A stretch of DNA of 64,000 nucleotides, taken from Mycobacterium sp. GTDB lineage: Bacteria; Actinomycetota; Actinomycetes; Mycobacteriales; Mycobacteriaceae. The translations under genes were made by a program, and so were the position numbers. Under the pieces are notes generated by a model that was not told the origin of the DNA, ran no database searches, and saw only the letters and a program-made list of their open reading frames with translations. The stretch is taken from positions 1-64,000 of the forward strand of contig JAOPWC010000058.1 of the NCBI GenBank assembly GCA_025965895.1. The letters run 5' to 3'. Positions 7,999 through 16,443 of the stretch are shown here, piece by piece. Position 1 is the first letter of the stretch; each line of letters opens with the position of its first letter.

Positions 7999-8194
7999 CC
8001 ACCTTCCAGCAGGCCGAATGGCAGCCGGAGTATCTCGTCGCCGACGGTGCGCCGCTGGCCTATTTCGTATCGGGCCGCGGCAAAGTCCCGACACTCTGAT
8101 GGGATTCTTCGACGGAATCTCGCGCGACGACCGGCACCTCCTGCCTGCGATCACCACGCCGACCATTTCGTGTTCGCCAGCCGAACGGCGCTGA
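7995..8194 (+). pseudogene. Alpha/beta-hydrolase remnant in two pieces
   Basis: GTG 7995 starts a 34-codon frame (FQQAEWQPEYLVADGAPLAY) that looks like the N-terminus of an alpha/beta hydrolase. TGA at 8097 overlaps ATG 8099, which opens 31 codons containing ISRDDRHLLPAITTPTI, resembling the segment just before the catalytic Asp in the same family. The middle and the end are missing. This reads as a hydrolase reduced by deletion. Confidence 0.35.
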
Positions 8195-8382
8195 TGTTCG
8201 CCGCAACGATCGCGAGCTCTGTCCTATTGGCCGTCGCGCTCATCCCATCGGCGCGCTCGCGGCGACCTCACTACGAGGTGGCCGCCCGCCGCGCCCGACT
8301 GATCACACCCGTGCCCGGCGGCGTCGGCCCGGAGTCTGACCATCCACAGGGCGCCTGGTTTACGCGGCGACTGCCTCGATGA
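8194..8382 (+). pseudogene. Membrane segment joined to a FolD-like tail
   Basis: A 62-codon frame with one hydrophobic stretch (FAATIASSVLLAVALIP) and then ARLITPVPGGVGPES. ITPVPGGVGP is the conserved C-terminal motif of FolD (methylenetetrahydrofolate dehydrogenase), but nothing else of FolD is present. It is probably a recombination scar rather than a gene. Confidence 0.3.
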
Positions 8383-9391
8383 CGCTGTGCGGGGAGTTTG
8401 TCGCCAGCACCGCAGCGCGCTGCAGTCCGGCCGCGGCGAGGAGTGCGTCGTACTCGTCGAGGCAGCGTTCCTGCCCAGGACTGACCGCAAGCATGTTCAT
8501 GTCAATCAAGGCTCCCCACCCGGGATCGCTCAGCCCTCCCAGAACCACTTCGACGATCACGACCCTGCCCCCGGTAGTCATCGCCTCCCTGCATCGCTGA
8601 AGAATCTTGATGGCCCGCTGGTCGTCCCAGTCATGCAGGATGAACTTCAGCAGGTAAAGGTCAGCCGCGGGCACCGATGCGAAGAAGTCGCCGCCGACCA
8701 CCTCAGTGCGTTGAGTGAGGCCCTTTCGCGCCGCCTCGGCGACGGCGTGATCCACGATGTTGGGCCGGTCGAAGACGATCCCGCGAAGTGTCGGGTTGGC
8801 TTCCTGCAGCAGTTGCAGCAGCGAACCGTTTGCACCGCCGACATCGACGGCGAGCTCGACTCCCGTCGTGTCGATCGCCTGTGCGGCATCGACTGCCCAC
8901 AGCGACGTCGCGCTGCTCATTCCCGCCGAGAAGTCGCGGGCCTGCGACGGGTGAAGCTCCAGGTAGTCGAAGAAATCCGTGCCCAGCACGGCGCTGGCCT
9001 GACTGTGGCCAGTCCGGACCGACGCGGTGAATTGACTCCAGGGAAGCCACTGCGCAGGCAGCGTCATCGCCAGTGCCAGTCCCCGCAGTGAACCAGGGGT
9101 GTCCCTGGCCAACGTCTGCAGCAGGGGCGTGCTCGCGAACCGACCATCAGCGTCGGCTGTCAGCAGGCCCAGTGCGACGCAGGCCCGCATGAGCCGGAAG
9201 GTGGTATTCGCCGCGCTGCCCTCGCGTTCGGCGAGCTCGGCTGCCGTGAGCCGCCCTCCGCCCAGATGGTCGGCGAGTGACAGGTCGGCGGCGGCTCGAA
9301 CCATCTGACTGACGCAGTGGCTGTGCGCCATGATCCTCATCTGCTCGTAGACGTCGCCGGCCCGCTCCGGAACGTACATGTGCTCGGTCAT
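8360..9391 (-). CDS. O-methyltransferase, hydroxyneurosporene/caffeate type
   Basis: A 343-residue class I SAM-dependent methyltransferase. The N-terminal winged-helix dimerisation domain (DLSLADHLGGGRLTAAELAEREG) precedes the SAM-binding motif ELAVDVGGANGSLLQLL, the VVGGDFF acidic loop and the catalytic region LLKFILHDWDDQRAIKIL, with His-Asp placed as in plant-type O-methyltransferases. ATG 9391 has the ribosome site AAGGAG. The gene follows the SDR at 9403 by 11 bp, so the two form an operon; an oxidoreductase plus O-methylation pair suggests modification of a phenolic, hydroxy-lipid or polyketide substrate. Confidence 0.88.
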   Translation of the reverse strand: MTEHMYVPERAGDVYEQMRIMAHSHCVSQMVRAAADLSLADHLGGGRLTAAELAEREGSAANTTFRLMRACVALGLLTADADGRFASTPLLQTLARDTPGSLRGLALAMTLPAQWLPWSQFTASVRTGHSQASAVLGTDFFDYLELHPSQARDFSAGMSSATSLWAVDAAQAIDTTGVELAVDVGGANGSLLQLLQEANPTLRGIVFDRPNIVDHAVAEAARKGLTQRTEVVGGDFFASVPAADLYLLKFILHDWDDQRAIKILQRCREAMTTGGRVVIVEVVLGGLSDPGWGALIDMNMLAVSPGQERCLDEYDALLAAAGLQRAAVLATNSPHSVIEAVAA

Positions 9392-9402
9392 GACGCACTC
9401 CT

Positions 9403-10296
9403 TCAAACAGTTTCGGCCTCGTCGCCGCCGTGGTGCCGCCAGTCCGCCACCGGCCCGGCGCCGTCCACCGCCACGCGGTAGGAGATGTCCTTGAGTGATT
9501 CCAGCTCGGCGATGCGGGTGATCAGTTCTTGGTGGATGTAGTCGTACGCATCGGGCCCCAGCGCGAGCCGGGTCGGGGCGGGGGTCGCGTCGGCGACCGC
9601 GATGATCGCCGAGGCCACCTTGCGCAAATCGGACTGGGCCGCCGCCTTGACGGCCCCGGGCGTCTGGATGAAACGTCGCAGCCTGCCGACCGGCCCGGAC
9701 GCATAGGGCGCCATGGCGGTCGCGAACCTGTGATTGGCGCCGAAGTCGGTCGGCACGTTCCCCGGCTCGATCAGCGTGACATCGACGCCGAATTCGCCGA
9801 CCTCGCCCTTGAGGGCCTGCATGAACCCCTCGACTCCCCACTTTGCCGCCGCATAACTACTCATGCCGGGATCGCTGATCTGGCCACCGACGCTGGACAG
9901 CTGGAGGAATCGGCCGCCACGCTGGGCACGCAGGTGTGGCAGCACTGCGCGCGCCAGCTGGATCGGGCCGATGAGGTTGGTGTCCAGCGCGTGCGCCAGT
10001 TCCTGGTCGTTGAATTCTTCCACCGCTCCGGTCAGGCCATAGCCGGCGTTGGAGAAGATCACGTCGATGCGGCCGAGTTCAGCGAACGCGCGCTCGACGA
10101 CTGCCCGGATCTGCTCAGTGTTGGTGACGTCCAGACGCGCGGCCCACAGCCGGTCACCGAAGCGGTCCGCGAGCTCGACCAGAGTCTCTGGCCGGCGCGC
10201 CGTCGCCGCCACGCGGTGGCCGGCGCTGAGCAACTGTTCGGTGACCGCGCGTCCCATACCCGAATTGGAGCCGGTGATGAACCACGTCTTGGCCAC
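9403..10296 (-). CDS. Short-chain dehydrogenase/reductase
   Basis: A classical SDR of 297 residues: NADP-binding GSNSGMG at the N-terminus, LDVT, NAGYG, catalytic Ser in LQLSSVGG and YAAAK as the active-site Tyr/Lys. An extended C-terminus (YDYIHQELITRIAELESL) resembles the oxidoreductases annotated as NADP-dependent carbonyl reductases. GTG 10296 has the ribosome site GGAGG. It is the first gene of an operon with the O-methyltransferase. Confidence 0.88.
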   Translation of the reverse strand: MAKTWFITGSNSGMGRAVTEQLLSAGHRVAATARRPETLVELADRFGDRLWAARLDVTNTEQIRAVVERAFAELGRIDVIFSNAGYGLTGAVEEFNDQELAHALDTNLIGPIQLARAVLPHLRAQRGGRFLQLSSVGGQISDPGMSSYAAAKWGVEGFMQALKGEVGEFGVDVTLIEPGNVPTDFGANHRFATAMAPYASGPVGRLRRFIQTPGAVKAAAQSDLRKVASAIIAVADATPAPTRLALGPDAYDYIHQELITRIAELESLKDISYRVAVDGAGPVADWRHHGGDEAETV

Positions 10297-10546
10297 TGCG
10301 GCATCCTCCGATCACGTGTAGGAGAAACCCACCGGCGTCCACCTTCGGTGTGCTGGCGCTCAGACTGGTTCGCATGGCAGTCCTTTATTGGCTGGTCCTA
10401 CCGGCGTTGTCTCAACGATTGCTCGCCAGCCAACTCATGTCGTTACCGCTGACCCCCATCAGAGCTTCCCACCAGCTGGAACCTGCCGCGTTCAGTAAAC
10501 TGCAATACTGCAGTTATATGAAGGTGGCAGCCGAGGAAGGGTGCAC
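10297..10546. other. Divergent intergenic region, 250 bp
   Basis: No convincing coding frame. It separates the minus-strand SDR at 10296 from the plus-strand SDR at 10547 and must hold both promoters. The only clear structure is the 18-bp operator at 10498-10515. Confidence 0.4.
10498..10515. promoter_or_regulatory. Operator AACTGCA-N4-TGCAGTT
   Basis: A perfect 7-bp inverted repeat with spacer atac, 31 bp before the SDR start. The same design with one mismatch (AACTGCA-tact-TGCGGTT) is at 21483-21500 ahead of the LuxE/LuxC operon, pointing to a shared regulator. Confidence 0.6.
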
Positions 10547-11533
10547 ATGACAAACACCGTCGACGAAGTACTTTCCGGAGTGGACCTAAGGGAAAAGATC
10601 TGCGTGATTACCGGCGCCACAAGCGGTCTGGGTCTAATGACTGCGCGGGGGCTGGCCTCAGCGGGCGCCACCGTTGTCATAGCGGGGCGCGACCCGCAGC
10701 GCCTTCGGTCCGCCGCCGAGGCTCTCACCACCGAAACCCCCAACGCCGCGGTCGAGACGGTCGAGCTGGAGCTGGACAGCCTGGCGAGCGTGCGTCGGGC
10801 AGGGGCGGAGATCAACGACAGGTTCGCGCGGGTCGACGTCCTGATCAACAACGCGGGAGTGATGTTCACGCCGTACCAACGGACAAGGGACGGATTTGAG
10901 CTTCAACTGGGCGTCAATCACCTGGGTCACTTCGACCTGACCCGGGCCCTGATACCGCTCCTGCTCAACGCGGGGTCCGCGCGCGTCGTCAACCTGAGTT
11001 CTGACGCCCACCTGGTTTTCGACATTGATCTCGAGGATCCCAACTGGGAGCAACGGCCATACGACAAATTCCAGGCCTATGGTGCCGCCAAGACAGCCAA
11101 CGTTCTGTTCACGGTGGCGCTCGACGAGCGGTATCGCGGCAGCGGTGTGAGAAGCTTCGCCGTTCATCCCGGCACCGTAGCCACCTCGCTGTCCCGTTAC
11201 ATGTCACGGGACGACATGAAAGCGATGATGGGGATGGGGTCGGCGGACCGCGACCCGTCGGCGCCGCGTCCCAGGCTCGAGGTCATCCCGGTGGAACAAG
11301 GCGCGGCAACCTCGGTGTGGGCCGCGGTGTCTGATGAGCTGGCCGGCCGGGGAGGCCTCTATCTCGCCGACTGTGCGATCAGCGAGAACGCGAAGCCCTA
11401 CGCAATGGATCCGCAACGCGCCGAGCGGCTTTGGACTATTTCGGGACAGCTCTGCCCATCAGACCGTCCCCAAAACCGGATCCTTCGGGCCGCTTCAACG
11501 CTGCAGGCCGATGGAGCAGTTGACGGGGGATGA
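10547..11533 (+). CDS. Short-chain dehydrogenase, retinol-dehydrogenase type
   Basis: About 328 residues: VITGATSGLG cofactor loop, NNAGVM, VNLSSDAH (catalytic Ser) and YGAAKTAN (Tyr/Lys). The size and the NHLGHFDLTRALIP segment match the retinol dehydrogenase/WW-oxidoreductase-like branch that acts on lipophilic alcohols and ketones. ATG 10547 is preferred over GTG 10541 because of GAGGAAGG just upstream. A palindromic operator lies 31 bp before it. It converges on the acyl-CoA ligase gene. Confidence 0.88.
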   Translation: MTNTVDEVLSGVDLREKICVITGATSGLGLMTARGLASAGATVVIAGRDPQRLRSAAEALTTETPNAAVETVELELDSLASVRRAGAEINDRFARVDVLINNAGVMFTPYQRTRDGFELQLGVNHLGHFDLTRALIPLLLNAGSARVVNLSSDAHLVFDIDLEDPNWEQRPYDKFQAYGAAKTANVLFTVALDERYRGSGVRSFAVHPGTVATSLSRYMSRDDMKAMMGMGSADRDPSAPRPRLEVIPVEQGAATSVWAAVSDELAGRGGLYLADCAISENAKPYAMDPQRAERLWTISGQLCPSDRPQNRILRAASTLQADGAVDGG

Positions 11534-11595
11534 CCGCCGGTCCGGTCGGTTGTCGGACTCGAGCTGGTTCTCACCGGCCAAATCCGAACGCTGGC

Positions 11596-13314
11596 TCATC
11601 TGGCGACGAAAGTCTCGCGCAGCGCGCGGTGGTGGAGCTTCTCGCTGGCGTTGCGGGGCAGCGGAACGTCGGTCACCACGATGTATTTCGGCACCTTGAA
11701 GACGGGCAGAACGGTCTGCAGGTGGGTCCGCAGCTCTGTGTGGGTCAGCGTGCTGCCTGGCTGGCGGTGACACACCATCGCCAGCTCCTCGCCCATGACG
11801 TCGTCGGACACGCCGAAGACCGCGACCTCCTTGGCACCGGGATGACGATAGGCGACGTTCTCAATCTCCACCGGTGAGATGTTCTCGCCGCCGCGGATGA
11901 CGATCTCCTTGAGTCGCCCGGTGATGAAGAGGTAGCCGTCGTCGACGTGGCCCAGATCGCCGGTTCGCAGAAACCCGTCGTCGGTGAACGCGCCGCGGGT
12001 GAGGTCGGCCAGGCGCGAGTAGCCCGGCGTCACCGTCACGCCCCGGAGTTGAACTTCTCCCTCCGCGCCGGCGGCTAGTGCGCGTCCCCGTCTGTCGACG
12101 ACCCGTAATTCGATGATCGGGGAGATGATTCCCGCTGCGAACGGCTTGAGATCAAAGACCGGGCCGCTCATCGCCGCACCTACCGACGCCGACTCGGTCA
12201 TTCCGTACCCGCTGGCCCGGCCGGTGACACCCAGTTTGTCGCGCAGCAGTCCGGGTAGGTCCGCGGGTGTGGCCGCGCCGGCAAGAGCGGCTCGCGACAC
12301 CGACGAGCAGTCGTAGTCGGCAAGCCGCGGGTGGGTCAGCAGGTCCTTGAGGATTGCCGGCACCGTCGACAGCATGGTCACCTTCTCGCGCTCGATGAGT
12401 GCCATCGCCGGCTCGGCGGACCACTTGCGCAGCAGCACGACTTTCTGACCGAGCATGGCTGGCAGGAGGAAGCCGCCGAACAAGCCGGTGACGTGGAACA
12501 GCGGGACGGTCACCAAATGCGCTTGGCGGACTGGCGATCCGGGCAGGGGTGTCGAACCCTCCAGTTCGACCGACAGGTAGCCCGCCAACATCATGTTAAA
12601 AAGAACTTGGCCGACCGCGACGTGGCGCGTGATGACACCCTTGGGATGTCCGGCGCTGCCGGAGGTGTACAACAGCATCGCGGTGTCTGCCGGTGTGGGG
12701 CGGGCCAACGTGTACGCGCGCCGACGTCCGGTCGCGACGGCGTCGCGGATCGGCCGGATCTGCGGTTGGCGGCGTGCCCGGCTCCGCAGCGCCGCCTCAT
12801 CACCATCAACGTCGCTGAAAAGCACCGGGATTCGGCCTTCCGTCAGGATGTCGAGGACCGCTTCGGTTCGGGGTAGATCGCCCGCCAGGACGGTGGCTTC
12901 GGAGTTCAGCAGAGCGAAGGCCAATTCTTCGGATGATCCCCAGCTGTTGATGGGTACCACCACCGCGCCAACCTGGATGGCGGCGGCCAGGGTGATGAGC
13001 CAGTCCGCACAGTTACGCATTGCGATCGCCACCCGGTCACCGGGCATGACGCCGAAATCAAGCTGCAGGGTGGCCGACAGCGCGTCGACATCGGCAAAGA
13101 ACTGTTCGTACGTCCACCGTTGGGCGTCGAACACCAACAATTCGGCGTCGCCGTGCGCGCGCAGCGAACCGACAACGTCGACGGCGGTCGCAGCGGCTTG
13201 GACGAACACCCGGTGAGACGCACCTGCGATGTCCCGTACGCCGACTTCGAACGGTTGGCCGGGACCGGTGAGGCGGCGAATCGTTTCATGGACAGTGTCG
13301 ATGTCGACAGTCAC
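11596..13314 (-). CDS. AMP-dependent acyl-CoA synthetase/ligase
   Basis: A 572-residue ANL-family adenylating enzyme. Motifs in order: LLYTSGSAGHPKGVITRH (ATP P-loop), LVTVPLFHVTGLFGG, GYGMTESASVG, and TGDLGHVDDGYLFITGRLKEIVIRGGENISP (hinge). The C-terminal lysine motif is NASEKL rather than the usual GK; the lysine is kept. It activates a carboxylic acid, probably a fatty or sterol-type acid, to its CoA thioester. GTG 13314 (MTVDIDTVHETI) is chosen because the frame upstream is not protein-like. A 17-bp palindrome sits about 90 bp upstream. Confidence 0.9.
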   Translation of the reverse strand: MTVDIDTVHETIRRLTGPGQPFEVGVRDIAGASHRVFVQAAATAVDVVGSLRAHGDAELLVFDAQRWTYEQFFADVDALSATLQLDFGVMPGDRVAIAMRNCADWLITLAAAIQVGAVVVPINSWGSSEELAFALLNSEATVLAGDLPRTEAVLDILTEGRIPVLFSDVDGDEAALRSRARRQPQIRPIRDAVATGRRRAYTLARPTPADTAMLLYTSGSAGHPKGVITRHVAVGQVLFNMMLAGYLSVELEGSTPLPGSPVRQAHLVTVPLFHVTGLFGGFLLPAMLGQKVVLLRKWSAEPAMALIEREKVTMLSTVPAILKDLLTHPRLADYDCSSVSRAALAGAATPADLPGLLRDKLGVTGRASGYGMTESASVGAAMSGPVFDLKPFAAGIISPIIELRVVDRRGRALAAGAEGEVQLRGVTVTPGYSRLADLTRGAFTDDGFLRTGDLGHVDDGYLFITGRLKEIVIRGGENISPVEIENVAYRHPGAKEVAVFGVSDDVMGEELAMVCHRQPGSTLTHTELRTHLQTVLPVFKVPKYIVVTDVPLPRNASEKLHHRALRETFVAR

Positions 13315-13401
13315 AAGCCCGTCCCGCCTGGCCGTCCATCCGGCTCGGATCGCGCGGGCCGTGGACCGCGCGCTGCCGGGCGATCCCGTGTACCGTCCGG
13401 T

Positions 13402-13418
13402 AAAAACACATTGTTTTT
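13402..13418. promoter_or_regulatory. Palindrome AAAAACA-cat-TGTTTTT
   Basis: Perfect 7-bp arms in an otherwise GC-rich region, between the divergent acyl-CoA ligase (start 13314) and the SMP-30 gene (start 13578). It is a candidate operator or promoter element for one or both. Confidence 0.45.
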
Positions 13419-13577
13419 CTACCAGGATGTGCCTATCGTCACAAGGCGGCGGTCGATCGGCGCGCCGACGCGGTCGCCTGTCTGCCGGCGCAGAACCCCG
13501 AAGGATGGCAGCCGTCGCCGGTCTTCGGAGCCTGCCGGTCACGTGACCCCCGGGTGCCTGCGGCGGAAAGGACCGGA

Positions 13578-14432
13578 ATGCACATCGACGTGCTTGCCGA
13601 AGGACTCGGGTTCACCGAAGGGCCGGCGTGGCTCGACGATCACCGCATCGGGCTGACCTCCATCAGTCACGGCTGCGTCTACATCGTTGATCCAGCTGGG
13701 GGAGCAACGGAGCGTATCGAGACCGGTGGCGGCCCAAACGGTTTGGCGCGCGGCGCCGACGGCACCCTGTATGTGGCGCAGAACGGGGGAGCGTTCGGCG
13801 CGAGCGGCCGCGCGCAACCCGGGGTGCAGGTGATCACCGGCGGACGGGTGGAGTACCTCGTTGCAGGCATGGGCGCTCCCAACGACCTGATGTTCGGGCC
13901 GGACGGCCGGTTGTGGGTGACAGACACCCGCGGTGACATCAATCCCATGACGCCCGGGGACGGTCTACCGGGACACGTGTGGGCGGTCGGGATCGGCACC
14001 GGCGACGCCCAGTTGGTCGTGGAGCGCGGACCGGTGTTCATCAACGGGTTGGGGTTCACCCGCGATGGAAGCACACTGCTGGTCACCGCCACTCTCGTCG
14101 CCGAGTTGCTGGCCTACCAGGTCGCACCTGCCGGTGCGCCGTCGTGGGCACACCCGCGTGTCATGCACACCTTCGACAACGGCTGGCCCGACGGGATGGC
14201 GATCAGTGCGCGCGGGGAGGCTTGGGTGGCCTTGACCGCCGCCGACCGCGTCGACGTCATCAACCGCGTGGGTGACCGCACCGCCAGTATCACGGTGCCC
14301 GCGGGATCCCTGCCCACCAATATCTGTCTCGGCGGCGGCCCTGACAATGAAATATTTGTCACTGCGGCACATAGCGAGTCGCTGCTGCGTATCCGTCTCG
14401 ACGATTGCGGTGACCCGCCTCTCGCGCCGTAG
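13578..14432 (+). CDS. SMP-30/gluconolactonase-like protein
   Basis: A 284-residue six-bladed propeller of the SMP-30/LRE family: LGFTEGPAWL with the metal-binding Glu, GGGPNGLARGADGTLYVAQNGG, GAPNDLMFGPDGRLWVTD (metal-binding Asn) and FDNGWPDGMAISARGEAWV (metal-binding Asp). Family members hydrolyse lactones or cyclic esters with a divalent metal. ATG 13578 with GGAAAGGA upstream is chosen; the frame is open to 13554. It is divergent from the acyl-CoA ligase. In a pathway with a Baeyer-Villiger or LLM oxygenase a lactonase would open the ring, but the substrate is unknown. Confidence 0.85.
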   Translation: MHIDVLAEGLGFTEGPAWLDDHRIGLTSISHGCVYIVDPAGGATERIETGGGPNGLARGADGTLYVAQNGGAFGASGRAQPGVQVITGGRVEYLVAGMGAPNDLMFGPDGRLWVTDTRGDINPMTPGDGLPGHVWAVGIGTGDAQLVVERGPVFINGLGFTRDGSTLLVTATLVAELLAYQVAPAGAPSWAHPRVMHTFDNGWPDGMAISARGEAWVALTAADRVDVINRVGDRTASITVPAGSLPTNICLGGGPDNEIFVTAAHSESLLRIRLDDCGDPPLAP

Positions 14433-14836
14433 GCGGAATTGCCGGCGATCGTCAGACTTTCGGGCAGCGCGTCAGCACGTGCGGCGCCCGATTCGCTGCT
14501 CCCACGCGGAGTAGACTGGTGTCGAGTTTGGTATTGGCGGTCATCATCACTGCGGGTGTGCAGTAGGGTCCTATTATGCCTGCGTGCTGATATTAGAAGG
14601 ACACAAAGAGCTTTCGCCAATTGCTTGTGCAGTAGACTCCAACTATCTAAGGTAGACAATTGTCTAACGTGGGCCTGTTGCGCATCGCGGACCGCGCCGT
14701 GCGGTAGTCGCAGGCCGTCGGCGCGCGCGTCGGTACGCCGCGGCGCCGGACCGTGGCCGTGGGGCCACGGTGTTCACTGCGGAGTCCGAACGCCAATGCC
14801 GTTGAAGCCGACGCCAAGAATCGAATGGGACTACAC
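14433..14836. other. Intergenic region, 404 bp
   Basis: No convincing gene. Short frames lack ribosome sites and family resemblance. The segment 14560-14670 is AT-richer than its surroundings and contains the 14-bp palindrome at 14653-14666, so it probably holds a promoter for the gene at 14837. Confidence 0.35.
14653..14666. promoter_or_regulatory. Palindrome TAGACAATTGTCTA
   Basis: A perfect 14-bp palindrome with core GACAATTGTC. A related site, GGACAACTGTCC, is at 15582-15593 in front of the TetR gene at 15718, suggesting both are bound by that regulator. Confidence 0.55.
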
Positions 14837-15424
14837 ATGGCTCGTCAAGCACGCCGATCGAAGCAGACTCCACGCAACCCGGTCGCGCCCGGTCGCGTGC
14901 ATGCCGCAACGAGCATGCTTTTCCGGTACCAGCTGAATGTGATCGCGGCCAGCGTTGCCGACGTCGTTCAGTCGACCGCGGGATGGTTGTTCGATCGACG
15001 AATGGCGGGCTGGGACGTCAATATTCTGTTGCCCGACCCGAACGACGCACGAGCGCTTCGGATCCTGGGGGCCAGGAGCGTCGATCTTCACGCTGGGCTT
15101 GCGTGCTTTCTGCGGGGACCCGTGCGCGCCGCGGCACTCGCGGTGGCCACGGATCTGCTGGCAATCGACGAGCGCATTCAAGAGGAAGTTCAACAAGCAA
15201 TGCGATCGGGTCTCACCGAAGTCACGCTCTGGGGTGACAGTCGGCCCGCCAACGTCGGGGCACAGGTCGCGTCCACCGAGTACCGGCTGAGTGCGGCCGC
15301 GCGGGTATTCAAAGGCGAGGCCATGGTCGCAGCCGGCCTCGTCGATCTGGAGGTCGGACAGACCGAAAGGCTCTATCGCAGTGGGCACCAACCACTGGAT
15401 TCCGACCTCGTTCAGGTCGGGTGA
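14837..15424 (+). CDS. Conserved hypothetical protein
   Basis: A 195-residue protein from ATG 14837 (the frame is open from 14753). The N-terminus is basic (MARQARRSKQTPRNPVAPGR), followed by ADVVQSTAGWLFDRRMAGWDVNILLPD and a segment reading DARALRILGARSVDL. No membrane segment or recognised domain. It resembles mycobacterial proteins of unknown function by composition only. It is flanked by two related palindromes (14653 and 15582), so it may be a target of the TetR protein at 15718. Confidence 0.55.
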   Translation: MARQARRSKQTPRNPVAPGRVHAATSMLFRYQLNVIAASVADVVQSTAGWLFDRRMAGWDVNILLPDPNDARALRILGARSVDLHAGLACFLRGPVRAAALAVATDLLAIDERIQEEVQQAMRSGLTEVTLWGDSRPANVGAQVASTEYRLSAAARVFKGEAMVAAGLVDLEVGQTERLYRSGHQPLDSDLVQVG

Positions 15425-15717
15425 CGGCCGGAGTCGCCACCTGATCCAGCCGCGGCGGCGTGGGCTTGCCGACTGTAACGCCACGGCGAAAATCGAGGTG
15501 AAATCTCGCCGTGGCGGCACATTCGGCGGTCAAGGCCTACTGCTCGGCTGTCATCGGCAGGTCGACAGGCCGAGCGCGTTTGGACAACTGTCCGAATCTC
15601 TTGTTAAGACGCGGGCCCGGTTTGTCACGATCGCTGCCCCGGCTCCGAAATGTTCTACCAAGCTTGAGAGTACGAGTTCCGTTTCTTCTCCCGGCGGGGC
15701 TCCGTTAGGCTCGACAC
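15425..15717. other. Intergenic region, 293 bp
   Basis: No supported coding frame. It contains the 12-bp palindrome at 15582-15593 and presumably the TetR promoter. Confidence 0.35.
15582..15593. promoter_or_regulatory. Palindrome GGACA-ac-TGTCC
   Basis: 5-bp arms around two central bases, 125 bp upstream of the TetR start. It shares GACAAYTGTC with the palindrome at 14653-14666. Confidence 0.5.
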
Positions 15718-16356
15718 ATGTCCAGCCGGAAAGTGGCGAAGGCCGTCGAGGAAGGTGACGGCAGAAAGCCACGCCAAGAAGACACCTACCATCGGGTGCT
15801 CGATGCGGCGGTCGAAATGCTGCGTGAAACGAAATACTCTGATCTGACCGTGCGGGCGATCGCCGCGCGCGCACAAGTGTCGCCTGCCACGGCGTACAAC
15901 TACTTCAAATCCAAGAACGGTCTGATCGCGGAGGTGTATCTGCGGCTCGTGCGCACGGTGCCGGTGTTCGTCGACGTCAATCAGACCAGCCACCAACGGA
16001 TCACCCAGGAGATTCACGCTCTGGCGATGCTGGGGGCCTATGAACCCGAAGTCGCAGCCGCCACCACGACGGCGCTGATGGGTGAGGAGGATGAGCTCAA
16101 ACCGCTGCGCGAACAGATCGGCATCGAGGTCCGCCGTCGCCTTGCCGCCGCACTCGGTCCCGGAGTGCAGGCCAATGTGCTATCCACGCTGGAGTTCGTC
16201 TTCTACGGCGCCATGGTGCGAGCCGGAACAGGAACGTTGAGCTACGACGCGGTCGCGAAACACCTGGACGGCGTGGTCGAGCTGGTGTTACAGACCCGCG
16301 ACGCCCCCGGGGCGCGCCGAATACCGCGTCGCCGCCCTGCGAAGTCGCGGGCGTAG
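15718..16356 (+). CDS. TetR-family regulator
   Basis: A 212-residue regulator with helix-turn-helix LTVRAIAARAQVSPATAYNYFKSK at residues about 43-66 and a helical ligand domain. The basic tail (RRIPRRRPAKSRA) is typical of mycobacterial members near P450 genes. ATG 15718 is the only sensible start. Matching palindromes at 14653 and 15582 suggest that it regulates itself and the gene at 14837; the LLM gene follows 87 bp downstream and may be co-transcribed. Confidence 0.85.
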   Translation: MSSRKVAKAVEEGDGRKPRQEDTYHRVLDAAVEMLRETKYSDLTVRAIAARAQVSPATAYNYFKSKNGLIAEVYLRLVRTVPVFVDVNQTSHQRITQEIHALAMLGAYEPEVAAATTTALMGEEDELKPLREQIGIEVRRRLAAALGPGVQANVLSTLEFVFYGAMVRAGTGTLSYDAVAKHLDGVVELVLQTRDAPGARRIPRRRPAKSRA

Positions 16357-16443
16357 CAGGTTGCCCTCATCACGAGTGATGATTTCCGGCGATGCGGCGG
16401 CTGGGGCGAAACAGCGCGGCCTAGCCGGCCCTGAGGGTGTGAC

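Noticed and set aside
8360..9841. 493-residue version of the O-methyltransferase
   Set aside because: The first 150 residues are a shadow of the SDR gene; ATG 9391 has an AAGGAG ribosome site and the correct family N-terminus.
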